NCBI GenBank assembly: GCA_019914945.1
Contig: CM034100.1
Span: 12,163,096-12,227,095, forward strand
Length of the DNA: 64,000 nucleotides
Reading direction: 5' to 3'
Source of the DNA: Typha latifolia
Taxonomy: Eukaryota > Streptophyta > Magnoliopsida > Poales > Typhaceae
Of this stretch, positions 43,800 through 56,700 are shown in pieces (the stretch's first letter is position 1; every line of letters starts with the position of its first letter). The notes beneath the pieces are model-generated. The model was not told where the DNA came from and did not search any database. It saw only the letters and a list, made by a program, of their open reading frames with translations. The position numbers and the translations under genes are program-made.

Positions 43800-45600
43800 T
43801 TTAGAATTCAAGTTCTCTTTCTTGTGCTTAAATATTCAATAAAATTATTTAGGGGGAGAGCAAATATTGTAACATATCATGACCAATCATGTTATATACT
43901 TTGGTATCACATTAATATTTTTTACTTGCTACTTCTTTTTCTTGATTTCAAAATGAGGAAAAATAAATAATTCATGCAAAGGGATGATATTTGAAAATAA
44001 AATATAATTTTACATTTATTGTTTGTCATCATAAAAGAGGGGGAGATTGTTAGCTCAATGATTTTAATAGTTTACTACTTAATTTTGAATAAATGAGTTA
44101 GCCACATTATTTTGATGATACCAAATAAATTAAAATAGAATTATCAATTGAAAAGTATGTTCTCTGTAATGTAAAAATTGAATGAATTCTGATTATGTGT
44201 TATTATTCCAGGCATAACTTTTAATTGATATATCATATCAATGTGATTAATTCATTTTGATTTAAAAAAAAACTTATTTACATGTTTATTATAATATATA
44301 ATTTTTATTTCTATGGTTTTATTTTTTTACACTTATGTCATAATTTAGAGATTACAAAGCAATATTTCTAACAAATAAATTCTTGACATATGTCTAGTTT
44401 TTTATTTTAAATTTTTTTAACAGTGATCTAATAAATATGATACTTTATATATAAAAAAGTACACTTAATATTCGATAATTTTTATATACAAATATATTTT
44501 AAATTCGGACGTTATTTATGTTCAATAAGGCCTATAAATTAACTAGTTGTAGTTATTTTTCAGACTAACATCTTCTGGATATAGGTTTATTCTTTTAGTT
44601 TATTTTTCTCAAATGTTATTTGATATAATTTTTGTTAGGTTAGAAAGAAAACTCAAATATGTTCAACTTAGCTTCTAATCACAAAGTGCAATTTGATCGT
44701 TATAGCTATCAAAAAGATACTGCAAGTTAGAGAAAAAATATGACTAGAATATGCATACATTAAATGCTTTGCAAGATGGTGTCATTTTTAAAACTATTTA
44801 AAGTGAAAAAGGCCTTTCTTAACTATATAAATGGAGGTTTATACCTCATGTTAAAATAAAAATAGCAACCCATTGAGCATTCTTCATTACATATGTCGTC
44901 TTCATTTAACGCAGTGTGATAAAATATCAATACTGATAATACTTCAAATTCTTTAGGAGGGCATTTCAAAGGCAAATCAAAAAATATAAAAGAAAGCAAT
45001 CTAGTTCAGCATATTGAAAAAGAAGAGAAGTTTTGTTTGATAAGTTTTTTTTTCTTGCTTCTTTCTTTTTCTTATTGAGATTTATTTATAAAACAACTCC
45101 TTGGAAGTGATTACACATAGGGTGTGTTTGTGGTGTGGTTCTAATTTTATTTGTGAAAGAGATGGAAAAACTTTCGTGGTTTGTGGTGAGAGATCGAGTA
45201 GATCTCTTGGAAGAAGAAGGTGAACTTCTTGACTCAAAACAAATATTATTTTGAAAGAAGATAATTTTTAAAAAAAAATCTCTTGTGTAAAGGTTGCTAG
45301 CTCCGTAGAAACTAATGGTATATACATTTTAGTGCATAATAAATTTTTAAGAATGTAACCTTGAGAAATGAACGTAGTTATTCACAAAATCACTATAGAT
45401 CTTAATGTCATATTCCTTCTTTCTTTTATTTGCTTATCTCATTTAAGTTTTCATAGCATAATCATATACAGAAGTATATAATTATCTATTTGTATTTTCT
45501 TAATTCTCATGAAGTTTTAAATTGTTTATTATCATTGCAATTTGCACAAACACGAACACTTGCATAGTTGGTTTATTTTATCTTCATATTTAGTTTGTAA
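43800..45600 (+). mobile_element. 3' end and LTR of a plus-strand copia element
   Basis: TTTGTCATCATAAAAGAGGG, then GGAGAT, directly precedes TGTTAGCTCAATGAT at 44049. This is the standard copia polypurine-tract/LTR junction. The LTR contains a TTGGAAGTGA..GTAACC-like region and a TTTTCATAGCATAATCATAT block near 45455, as in copia LTRs with a terminal R/U5 region. The 3' boundary is uncertain, between about 45465 and 45600. The upstream 250 bp is non-coding element sequence; pol is absent. Confidence 0.6.
44034..44048 (+). other. Polypurine tract of the plus-strand copia remnant
   Basis: AAAGAGGGGGAGAT lies immediately before the LTR start TGTTAG and fixes the element orientation as plus. 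Confidence 0.7.
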
Positions 45601-45674
45601 GTTCAATTCAAATACCCCCTTCCCTCTAGGATGTCAAGTGGAGCCAATATGAACATCAAATAACTAATCATATA

Positions 45675-46242
45675 TATAAGGTGTGTTTGGTTGATAAGAA
45701 GTAAAGGGAGAAAAAGTAATAAAAAATTTTAGCCAAGTTACTTATAGTAAGTAGTCATTGTTTGGCAAGTGTTTAATTGCTAAAAAGTGGAAAAAAAGTA
45801 GTGCTTTCTGAAATTTCTCTACTTTTGATATTTGATTGTAGAAATAAATTAAACAACTAATTTTGTTTTACCTAACTAAAATAGCTCCACTTCTTGATTG
45901 AACTTTACAAAAGTCCAATCACTTAATTAAACTTCACTTTCAACAACCAAAAACACTTTTTATTAGTGTTTGGTATGACTTTGAATTGTCTAGTGAAAAT
46001 GAATATATTTGGCATTTATTGATATGCAATATATAAAAAGCTTAGAAAAGTGTTACTCTATTTCTTTAGAAGATAAAGTTAAACAAGCCAAAATTATAAA
46101 AGTTTCTTAAGTTTAAGAAAACGAAACGACTCACTATCTACCTCCAATTTCTTCATCCAAACACCGCAATGTGATTAAACATTTAGAAAATTATCACTTT
46201 CATTTCCAACTTTCCATCGTTTAAATACACCCTAAATGCATT
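45675..46242. repeat. Possible hAT-like non-autonomous element
   Basis: AAGGTGTGTTTGGTTGAT at the left and the reverse complement of the right end, TTAGGGTGTATTTAAACGAT, are similar over about 16 bases. AGGTGTGTTTGG-type ends are common in plant hAT MITEs. I found no 8 bp duplication. No coding frame. Confidence 0.35.
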
Positions 46243-46599
46243 GGTGAATTTGTCTAAATTGATTTGAGCATTAATATGTATTTATCAGATTAATACGTTA
46301 GTAGATTATAACAATGACTTTAAATTTTGGAAAATTATCGGATTTATCTACAAGTCTAAATTGAACAAAATTTTAACCAAATTATTGGAACTTGGAGAGT
46401 AACATTAAAAAAGATTTGTAATTTTTAGAATGCTATATTTGGTTCTTATGTATATTTAAATATAAGAATTATATATATATATATAATTGAAAATTTTAGA
46501 AAACTAAAAAGCTATTTCAATTGAATAAAGTGATAGAAATAATAATAAAGATGCTCAGCCTTTGTATGATCATCTTTATGCATTAATTTTTTCACATAG

Positions 46600-47121
46600 A
46601 TGGATGGGTTATGTTTAATAAAAACAACTTAATTAGAGGTTGTTTCTTTTTAATGTTCATTAAAAAGAATCATTTATGTCCATTTGGTTGCTCTGTAAGG
46701 AAATTTGGGATAGGGATAAGATGGACACTTATCACACGGGTCATAAATGGATTATTGAGTGGCACAAATATTCAAATTTTTATAAATTATTTGATATATA
46801 AACATGTTTATTCGAGTTCTATAGGGGTTTATTCGTATTATTCATAAATGGGTCAGTCAAGTTAGAGACAAGTCCGTTGGGTCATAAATAGGTTATTGTA
46901 TTATAAAAGGATTAGCAAGTTGAGTTATAAATGGATTAGCAAGTTAGGTTATAAACGGATTAATCAAGTTTAGGTAATGCAGACAAATACGATCGTTTAA
47001 TAATCAGGTGAGACAAGTTGACCTATTTATAACTCGAACTTGATTAGACTAAATTCAAAACCATTTAAAAGTTTGGTTACCGTATTGAATTATTGAGTCA
47101 GATCAATTTTTTGCCACCCCT
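46600..47121. repeat. AT-rich repeat with 24 bp tandem units and a hAT-type right end
   Basis: GGATTAGCAAGTT..TATAAA units start at 46909, 46933 and 46957 (24 bp period). The segment ends TTTTTTGCCACCCCTAA; its reverse complement TTAGGGGTGGCAAAAAA resembles a common plant hAT terminus. The left partner end is not visible. The 78-aa frame at 46611 is not a recognised protein. Confidence 0.4.
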
Positions 47122-47237
47122 AATTATCTATGCATGGTTATTTTTGAAATTCTTGCCTAAAAAGTAATTTGATTGAATTAAACATATACTATCACAATAA
47201 TACCACAGAAGGGCATCCCATATTAAATATTTTTATA

Positions 47238-47240
<3 letters not shown>

Positions 47241-47278
<38 letters not shown>
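47241..47278. repeat. (TA)n microsatellite
   Basis: A TA run of about 38 bp. Confidence 0.9.
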
Positions 47279-47282
<4 letters not shown>

Positions 47283-47499
47283 AAATTAATTTTATAGTCT
47301 TACAGCGTTACTATGTTCAACATTTATCTAACTTTCAGAGTGTGTTATAATACATCACCATAAATAGTATATGAATAGACGTTGCTATGCATACAAACAC
47401 TCTACAAATGTTCTATAAAAAAGTGATGCCTAGCGCTCACAACTCTTATTTTCTCTCTCTCTATTTAGTAACTCATAATTAATACTCAGAAGAAGTTGG

Positions 47500-48560
47500 A
47501 TAAAGGATGACCTAGTGAGATAACAGGGTTAGATCAATGAGTTAGCCTTCATCAATATGTAAGTTGAAAATTTTGGTTAACCCTCTAAAAAATATGCCAT
47601 AACGATGCATATAGTGCTTCAACAAAAAAGAACACATATTTGATAAGCAACCACTGTAGCTCAGTGGTTGAGTTTTACCATCCTATGGCAAAGATCATAA
47701 ATTCGATTTTCTTACATTTGAGTTAATATTTGATAAAGTTTTTCATCTGTTGACATAATTTGAGCTTGTTATGGCTTTTTCTTGGAAGAGATAATATAGT
47801 TGTCTAATCTTTATATCGGAAAGAGGTAACCTCTTTGTCTATTCTATTATTGGCCTACTCATTCATAATCTAACCAAAAAAAGCACTTACTTGATAAACT
47901 ACTACTATAGCTCAGTAGTTGTGTTTTATGAGCCTATAATAGATGTTATGAGTTCAATTTTTTGTAGGCACTTAGGTTGATATATGGTGACTTTTTCACT
48001 AGAATACTATGTGCGCATAATTTAAAATCTTTATCTCTTAATTGTCAATTTGAATTGCTCCGCTTTCTTATACACAAGATATATAAGATATATTGATAAA
48101 CAAGTTTAATAGACTTTGTGTCCTTATTAATAACTATATTTAAATATTTTTTATCGATCACGAGCCCATAGATTATAGACTAGACAAAATATTTTTCTCT
48201 CTTTAATATATAGGTTGAACAATTAGGCTAGCCCTCCAAAGAAATGTACCACAACGGGCCTAAACCATATGCCTATAGAGCTAATTAAATAGAAAAAAAT
48301 ATATTTACTAGATGGACCATCACTTAATGGTTGAGTTATAGCGGCCTATGGCAGAGGTCATGGGTTTAATTTTTCTCTAAACATTTGGGTTGATATTTGA
48401 TGGGCTTTTCATCGGAGCACTATGTACTCATAGTTTAAACTCGTTCTTATGTACATATAGTGTAAGCTTGTTATAGTCTATATTTTAGAAAATGTGACAT
48501 AGTTGTCCAATTTATATATTGAGAATAAATAGCCTCTTTGTCTAGCCCATTATTAAAAGA
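47500..48560 (+). repeat. Cluster of three tRNA-related SINE-like units
   Basis: Unit 1 has GTAGCTCAGTGGTTGAG (47656-47672) and about 25 nt later AAATTCGATTTT (to 47710). Unit 2 has ATAGCTCAGTAGTTGTG (about 47907) and GAGTTCAATTT (about 47950). Unit 3 has CACTTAATGGTTGAGT (about 48320) and ATGGGTTTAATTT (about 48361). These copy the A box (TRGCNNAGTGG) and B box (GGTTCGAATCC) of tRNA promoters at tRNA-like spacing, each followed by a TTGATATTTGAT-like body and a CCTCTTTGTC block. The cloverleaf is too decayed for a real tRNA gene. Confidence 0.6.
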
Positions 48561-49046
48561 TAATTTTCTTTTCTACCAATAACTCCCTAAACTTTTTCTT
48601 GAACATATTGACCCCTAAAATTTTGTAATATTTTATGTTGTCATTATGTACTAAAAAAAATTCAAATAGTTATTGTAGAAAATGATCCTAATTTAGGGTG
48701 TGAAAAGAAAAGTATCCCTATTATTAATTATATAGTCTACTGGCTCATGATTTAATAAAAAACACCTACTTGGTTCAATTACAAGAATAAGTAAGAATAA
48801 AATATTTTTATCCCACTTAAAAAGAGTTGTTAGACTGGCCTCTCTGAGTTCTCATATTTTGTGATAGCAGTCAAAAGAAAACTTGCCCTTGGTTTGTCCG
48901 TCAATACTGGAGCCACATTTGACATATCCAGAAGAGCATTCCAATATTTTATACTACTAACATTAATTTATTCAACCAGGCCTCTCTATGACTAATAGGC
49001 CTTTCTTCTCCAAAAAGAAAAACAAAAAGAAAATCTAGAAGGCCAC
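48561..49046. other. Spacer downstream of the beta-glucosidase gene
   Basis: No gene is seen. Being directly 3' of the beta-glucosidase stop (minus strand), the last 200-300 bases probably hold its 3' UTR. Confidence 0.4.
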
Positions 49047-49588
49047 CTAATTTTTCTTCTTAATCATGTCCTGGAAAAAATAAGCCGAATTCTTTGGATA
49101 TCTCTTGAGAGTGTCCCAGTCCACGTACACCAGGCCGAACCTTGATGTGTACCCTAACCTCCACTCGAAGTTATCAAGCAAAGACCAAGCAAAGTAACCA
49201 ATGACATTAGCACCATCATCAATGGCCTTCTTGAGTTGGGTGATGTATCTCTTGTAGTAATTGATCCTTATGGAGTCATTCAAGGCCCCAGGAAGGGTCA
49301 CATTGCCAGGTTGATCCATGCCTGTCATCAAGTAAGTGTGCCAATTAAATTTTAGATCAGAATACAAGTTGAAGTTTGCATCTATGATTTCATGCAATAT
49401 GAATTGCTTAGGACCTACCATTTTCAGATAGAAACATGGTAGGACTACCATAGTTCTCCTTGACATAGGTCACAGCCTTGTAGAGTCCCCATGGTACAAT
49501 GTAAAGCCAATCAGAGTGTGCCTGCAAAAAAGATGGTAGCTTGTTCTCATGCCATTTGACTTGCTATTTTTTTTACAAGTATAGGCAA

Positions 49589-49637
<49 letters not shown>

Positions 49638-52064
49638 CTCTTGTAGTTGGGCCAAATTTGAAAGTGCTTCCAAGACTAATGGTAGTTCATTAAAACTATC
49701 AAATTTTTGCCCTTTAAATTGTATCTTTTTAGAATATTTGCAATGTCCAAAATATAAAAGTGAAAAAGATTAAGCATAAGACAAGGGTTTCTATAAACAA
49801 AATTATTTTTCAATTAAATGTTATAAAATTAAATGGAGGCATTTTGGTCTGTTTGTATTAAAATTAATATCAAGCAGCTGCATATATATATATATATTAG
49901 AACTAAAAAGGGCTGAGTGACACAAATAAAAATTTGAGAGAGAAGGTTTTAATTTTGGCCGATCAGAGGTGTAAATTATATTTTTCACAAATTTATTATC
50001 TACACACAGAGATATAAAGGAGGTTGTTAGTAAATAAGTAAGTAAAGAGTGTAATTTTAGTGTTACAACTATTAATTACCCGTGGTCCAATTGCCACGCC
50101 ATTACGAGCATCTGCATGGTTTAAGGAAACAACACAAGCAAAGAGGTTATATGGCAACAAATAAATGATAATTTTAACCTCAATTACTTCTTATAGTCAA
50201 GGCCTCACATTCAAATCCAACTTGCCAATCGTTCGAGTAGCTAATCGCGGTAGTGTTTACAGAGTTCTTCACATAGTAAGTGGTGTATTGATTAACTCCA
50301 ATAAAATCAGAAGAGCCTTTGACCATCTTCACCTCTTCACAAGTGAATTTGGGTAGCCTCTCCTTGACAATCTTTTGCATTGATTCAGGGTAGTGACCAT
50401 ATGTTATAGGATGAAGGAACCTGCAAGCAATTAAAGGATCAATATTTCAAATCAAAACTTAGTGAAGATATCAATGTTAACTAGTAGAGTTGTCACATAG
50501 ATACTAGATTGATTAATTACCAGCCAATATGAAAGTCCCTAGCTCTACCAGCTGCTGCTTGGTCTGCAGTTGAGTTAGTTAGACCCTCATACCATACAAA
50601 ATCCATCAGTATCCCTATCCTGCCCTTTTGAGAAGCCTGAGAAGCATATAAGTTCAAAAGTGTATATAAATATATATAGATTAAAAAGAAAACTAAGAAC
50701 TATGCATGAAAGAATGAATTCTGAAGACATCTTACCTGATACTTTTCGCGGTATCGCTTGACTGCTGCGGCATGAGATAGTATGAGATGATGAGCCACAA
50801 TATAGGGTTCGGTCGCGGAGTCTCCTCCGGCCGGGCAACCGGTACATCTCCCCGGGGCATGAAAGCCGTCGTCGTACCCGAGTGCGGCCACCACCCTAGG
50901 CTCATTGAATGTGAACCAGTTCTTCACTCTATCGCCGAACATCTTGAAGCAAAACTCCGCGTAGTTGGCAAAATCTTCCCTGCAGTATGTTCATCATGTA
51001 ACTTGTTCACTGCAAAGGACTAACTCTTACAAAGTAGAATACCAGACATCATCGATATCTATTTTAGATAGTCTTGTATATTAATTCATCAGCTAATCTA
51101 AAAGCTTAACTTGACGGACAACGATAATTTTTTTTTTTATGCTCTGACATTATATAACTGCAAAAAAAAAATTGAATGAAATTTAAGGATTATACTTACA
51201 CCACTTTGGGGCCTAACAAGCCAAGATACTCGTGTTCCAGTGCCAATGGTAGGTCATAGTGATACAGATTTGCATACGGAGTAATGCCTGGGTGCAGAAA
51301 GAATGCATCAACTTATATCTTTTCAAGTTAACGTTAGATTATATAAATTTCATGATTATAAGGGGGTTTTAGCCCAACAAGAAGTGCAGTACCTTTCTCG
51401 AGTAAATAATCGATGAGCCCGTTGTAGTACTTCACACCTTCCCAATTGACCTCCCCCTTACCCTCTGCATGATACAAAACCCTCTATAAGATCCAACACT
51501 CTTTCAATATTCTTCTCATGCCCTTCTTGAAAAAATTTATTAATAAGTTATCAGAAGAAACATTGCATTGCATACGTGGGAAAATCCGAGACCAGGAGAT
51601 GGAGAAACGATAAGCATCAAACCCCATCCGTTTCATTATGTCAACATCTTCCTGCACCCCAAGAACTTACCAAGATTTATATATATTTATTGACATCAAA
51701 TTCAATAACTTTTCTCATACCTTATAGTGATGGTACTCATCCACCGTTACATCCGCCGTGGCATTATTCGGAATAAGTCCTGCAATGTACGTACGTATAA
51801 ATTTTTTTTACTAGATTCGTTGTAAAACAAAGAATTATTCAACATAAGAAGTATACATAATATACCTGGAATCTTCACAAAGGCATCCCAAATGCAAGGT
51901 CCTCTGCCACCCTTAAGAGCCATTCCCTCGACTTGGTACGCCGATGCCGCCGTCCCGAATACAAACCCTTTTGGAAATCTATCACGGCTAAGCCTCTCGC
52001 ACTCACCGAAAGGAATGTGAAATGAGAGAAAGAGGAAGAGAGAAGAGAAGAATAGAGACTTCAT
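49047..52064 (-). CDS. Secreted family-1 (GH1) beta-glucosidase, 11 exons, 491 aa
   Basis: Minus-strand exons: 51866-52064, 51721-51779, 51576-51651, 51393-51464, 51200-51287, 50736-50979, 50521-50636, 50209-50420, 50080-50111, 49419-49521 and 49047-49321. All phases agree and the sum is 1476 bp. A signal peptide ([19 protein letters not shown]) precedes [18 protein letters not shown]. The acid/base glutamate is in FTFNEP (Glu191) and the nucleophile in FLSENG (Glu399; family usually ITENG). Other GH1 blocks: [58 protein letters not shown]. The enzyme cleaves beta-glucosides (hormone conjugates, defence glycosides or cell-wall oligosaccharides) in the apoplast or vacuole; the substrate cannot be told. 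The sequence is close to the rice BGlu1 type. The start was chosen because the signal peptide begins there, although the frame stays open upstream. It appears intact. Confidence 0.94.
49595..49635. repeat. (TA)n microsatellite in a beta-glucosidase intron
   Basis: A TA run of about 40 bp lies in the intron between the 32 bp exon (50080-50111) and the exon at 49419-49521. It is expected to be length-polymorphic. Confidence 0.9.
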
Positions 52065-52105
52065 TTTGGAAGAAGTGGTGAGGATAAAGGTGGTGTCATG
52101 TACTC

Positions 52106-52114
52106 TTATATATA
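52106..52114 (-). promoter_or_regulatory. Candidate TATA box of the beta-glucosidase gene
   Basis: The minus strand reads CTATATATAAGAG about 42-50 bp upstream of the ATG at 52064. It would give a very short 5' leader (about 10-20 nt), so a farther promoter or a different start is possible. Confidence 0.4.
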
Positions 52115-52529
52115 GAAGGAAAGGATGGGCATGAGAATAATTGGAAGTTATCCGACTTTTGTTTGGATAAGAGAGTAACAGATTTTTGTTATAACTGATA
52201 GTGTCTGACATAATACATGACACTACCAATTTGATTCTTCCTTTACTTGAACTGATCACCTATTATTTTGAGCAAGTTGTGGGTAGTTGAGGAGACATCT
52301 TCCTGGGCTGTTAGGTTAGACTTTGAACAAGCCATGAAACTAACAATGGCTTCTAATTATACATATGTGATTAATTTTTAGAGCTAACCTAATCGGCTTC
52401 CATATTCGTGGTTGATGCTTCCTCCTTTTTTTTTCTTTTTCTTTTTTTCTTTTTCTTTTTCTTTTCCTTTTTCTTTTTCATTTTTTCTTTTCTTTTCTTC
52501 TTCTTTTCCTTTTTCTTTTTTCTCTCATT

Positions 52530-52569
<40 letters not shown>

Positions 52570-53421
52570 TCGATTTTTTTTCTTTTTGCTTCTTTAGTCC
52601 GGATGAATGTTTACATTTGGACTCTTATGTGAATATACTTGTCTATATCTGAGTAATCCTTGTCTGTTAAATGTGTTTATTATGTTCAGTTCGTAGATAT
52701 TTTATAAAGGTTTCAATATAAGAAGGGTAAAGTACGTAACAGATATATTTGCATGAATCCCTCATTCATCAATTTCTACGTATTCTTCTTATGCTCCTAA
52801 TTAATCCCTATCTGTACGGAGTTAATGTACTTTTTTTAATGTACACATTTTAGATTGATTACTTATCCGATAATTGTATGACTATATATATATATATCAT
52901 GATAAAGTCACCTAGAGGTCCAAGTAGCAGCAACTCGTCAAAGCATGTAGATTAAGATATCTTTCTGTCCATTACTCAGTTTGAAAAAAATTCCAATGAA
53001 ACTATGTATTCTAGTGATGAATATCTTCTTCACAATTCAGTTGCAGAAGAATCCACTGAAACAAATATACTGGTTTTGTTATCGTCATCCAAACTTTTTC
53101 CCATGCAATATGAATGTAAAAACTAGAGCTGGTGTTCAAGTTGCCTAGAATAGATTAACTCCATTCTAAATGTTTACAAATCCAAGCCCGTACAATTAAA
53201 AATAAGAGAATTTTATAAATCACATCTCATATTTTTCTCTATTTTATTATTAGCACTCCATTTTTGGAAATTTTGGAGTCCAATCTTTTTTTTCAATAAT
53301 TTATATCATTACTAACGTTACTTTGGCTAATTGACATTAATCCTGCTATATATTTTATGTAACACTACTGATCAAATTACTAAATTAGCCTTAAAAAATT
53401 CTGATCTCGCCCACTCCGGCT
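52115..53421. other. Upstream flank of the beta-glucosidase gene; no gene seen
   Basis: This contains a long T/C-rich low-complexity tract (about 52424-52590, TTTTC and TTTC units) and otherwise AT-rich DNA. Frames across the tract (e.g. 52408-52632) are artefacts of the simple repeat. Confidence 0.55.
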
Positions 53422-53580
53422 AAATCAAAATCATCTTCCCTAAAAGTAAACTCTACGTCACTAAATCTAATCTTCTTCCCCAAAAGTAAATTTATCTGAC
53501 TAAATCTAAATCTAGTTCGCCAAAACTAAACTTTATCGCACTAAATCTAAATCATCTTCTCCAAAACTAAAACTTACCAT
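53422..53580. repeat. Imperfect tandem repeat, about 40 bp period, four units
   Basis: AAATCWAAATC-type unit starts at 53422, 53463, 53502 and 53543, each followed by TTC..CCAAAA..TAAA. The spacing is 41, 39 and 41 bp. Confidence 0.75.
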
Positions 53581-53719
53581 ATAAAATTAAACTCCCCTTA
53601 GCCAAATTAAACTCTCTTTCCCAAAGGGTAATTTAAGTACTTTATAAACTACTCGGTGTATTTTAACAAAATATTATTTTGCTGATGCTCTTCTATTTAA
53701 TAATTATTATAGTTATGTT

Positions 53720-56700
53720 TTTTTTTAAAGAAGAGCTATATTAGCTGTTGGCACTAACCCTAGATAGAGTAGGGAAAGTGTCAAAAATTAGAAGATTACA
53801 CAACGCTGGGGATAGGGTCTTTTGTCCCTAACCCACCTCGAGAGACTACACCCCTCCCTTGGGCAGCTACTCAGTCAGCTGCCCTATTGCTCTCTCTACA
53901 TACATGCACGATCTTACAAGCCCTGAAGCATCCTATCAGCTCCACACATTCTTCCTCTAGATTTTTGACTTTCCACGGGCTAGAAGCTTGCCCAGACACA
54001 AGGCGAACCACTTCTAAGCAGTCCGACTCTAGAACAAGCTTGCAGGTCTTCTTGGCTACGTTGAGGCCCAGCCGCATCACCCATATTTCCACACGCAGGC
54101 GCAAAAATTGAAGGGCAGGTTCCCAAGTGACTAATTCTAGTCCACCTTCCTCATTTTTTAGCACTGCCCCAACTCCTCCATAGACTGCCGCCTCAACAAA
54201 CACCCCATCCGTATTCAACTTCGTCCATCCTTCCCCTGGTTTTCTCCATATGTCTGGTTCTTGCCTAGATTGGCTGGGCTTTTGGATCGTGACCCCCCTG
54301 TAGTCCATTGCAAGCTGGATGGCCGTGTGCATTAGTGCATTTGGCTTGTCAAGCACCCCGCCAAACACCTTGGAATTTCTTTGTTTTCATAGCAGCCAGA
54401 GTGTGGATGCTATCAGACCTTTAGTATTCAGGTCTTGGTCTCGCTCCACATGCCATATTCTAGATATCTAGCTCGAGCCCACTTGTCGGTCCCGGAGGTC
54501 ACCATTTCATTGTAGCTCCTCCCAAAGGTTCAGGTTATACCTACAGGAGAAGAAAAGGTGTTTGACAATTTCATTGTGGATATCACAGAGAGTGCAAATT
54601 TCCTCTAGTGAAAATCTGAGTCCATGGAGGTAAGCTCTAGTTTGGAGCATGTTCCACATTAGCTTCAAGCATAATGTTTGGATTCTGGGCACAACGGGGA
54701 GCTTCCATAGCTCTGTCCATCCTACCTAGTTCTCCACCTTTGGGTGCGGCCACCAGATCCAAGAATCAGCAGTGGTCGCAGTACCCAAAGGTAGCGTCAC
54801 AATTTCGAAGGCCAATCTGATTTCGCCTTCCCTCACAAGCCTGTCTTCGTTCCACTATCCACCCCACACGAGGTCATCAACCAGCAGGTTCTCCTCCAAC
54901 AACACTAGATTGATGATGCACAATTGTCTAACCATGGCACATTCGAAAGCCAAGGCTCTGAAGCAGCTTTGATGGCGCATCCATTGCCTACTAGCTTTCT
55001 GTAGCTGGTCTTCAGATTGGTTGCCGTCTGATGGAGTGTGCGCCATACCCAGGAGGCGGGGTCAAGGCCCCCATACTTCTCAAGCATAATGTTGACCCAC
55101 GGTACATTGTGTTTGTTACGGACTTTGAAAAGAAACTTCCCTAGGTGTGCGTCCCTAGCTTATTTCAACCTTCTGATGGCGAGTCCGCCTTCTTCCTTTA
55201 GTTGGTGATAGTGTTCCAATCGATTAGGTGTAAGCCTTTGCCACCTCCTTTTATCCCAAAGGAAGGACCGAGCCTTCTGAGACATAGCATCGAGCACTAT
55301 ACCTGGCAACCAGGTGTTACTGAGCCAATAGGAGGGGATGGTATGGAGAGTGGAGTTGATCAGGGTGCGCCTCCTCACTGTGGAGAACATGCTCCTCTTC
55401 CACTCGGCGAGTTTTTTCTCCACCCTCTCCAAGAGGGCTTTGTGGTCTTTTACTCTAACCCTTCGGTCTGAGATGAGGACACATAAGTAGACAAATGGCA
55501 TTATTGTCGTGTGGAGGTTGAGGACCTCACACAGCTGGGCAGTCAACTCCGATTGTACCCACTTTGGGAGGAAGAGCTCTCGGACTTGTGGAAATTCTCC
55601 TTTTGGTTGGAGATCTTTGAGTAGTGCCATAAACAAGTCATGATACTCTCCGTTTTGACCTTTGTTGCTACGTCAGTGATCATTAGATCGTCCACATAGA
55701 GAAGATGTGAGAGTTGAGTTTCTCCCACCTTGAAGCCTTGCAGCTCCCCGTACCTCAACCTTAGAGTTAAGGAGGCTTGGCAGCAGCTGAGACAACAGGA
55801 TAAAGAGGTAGGGCGAGAGCAAGACGCCCTGCCTTAGGCCATAGTGGGGCAAAATCCAATTATTAGCTTTGCCATTTATGAGAATGGCGAACCTCAGGGA
55901 TGTGATGCAAGCTCGGATCTAGGTACACCATCCTATCGAGAAGCCCATACGAGAGAGGGTACCAACCACTGCCTCCCACCAAACTCTAACAAACGCCTTC
56001 TCCATATGGAGCTTGATCATCATTCATGCTTGTCCTTTTCGGCCTAAACTCATAGAGTGTGCAACTTCCTGCGCCGCGAGGGTGTTGTCTGTGTTGCTTC
56101 GCTCTACAACAAAAGCCGCTTGTTCCGGCCTCACTAGCCGCCCAACCAACACCTTAGCTATGACCTTGTAAGCAACATTACAAAGAGCGATTAGTCGATA
56201 ATCCTGGACCCTTGCCGGATGCTCCTTCTTTGGGATAAGGGTGATATATGTGCTTCCCCAACTTTTTTGGCAGCTAAGCACCAGAGAAGAAGTGCAAGAT
56301 GGCTTCGCATAAGCTCACTCCCATCGAACACTAGTATTTGATGTACATATCCGCTTGTAACTCGTTTGGACTCGTAGTTTTACCATGCGGCAAGCTCTAG
56401 AGGGCCTCTTTAATTTCTTCAAGGATGATTGAGTTCATTAGCTCCTGGGCTTCCTCCTCTAAGATAGATGGAAGATCAGGCCAGTGCAGAGTCAAGGCTC
56501 TATGTTCCACAAAGGGACCCCTCAATTGTTAGTAGAAGTTTGAGAATAATTTGCTCACTTCTACTGGGTCTTCGGTCCAAGTGTCGCCATCCTTTCATAG
56601 TCCAGAGATATGGTTTCTTTGCTGATGGATAGTTGTCGTAATATAGAAGAATTTGGTGTTGTGGTCATCGTCATGCACCCAATTCAAGTGAGATCTTTGG

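Noticed and set aside
46611..46847. 78-aa frame as a small gene
   Set aside because: It lies in an AT-rich repeat with tandem units and a hAT-like end, and has no recognisable domain.
47656..47710. A functional tRNA gene
   Set aside because: A and B boxes are recognisable but the B box is degenerate, the acceptor and anticodon stems do not pair convincingly, and two more diverged copies follow, which fits a SINE.
52408..52632. Phe-rich frames
   Set aside because: They are a translation of a TTTTC/TTTC low-complexity tract.
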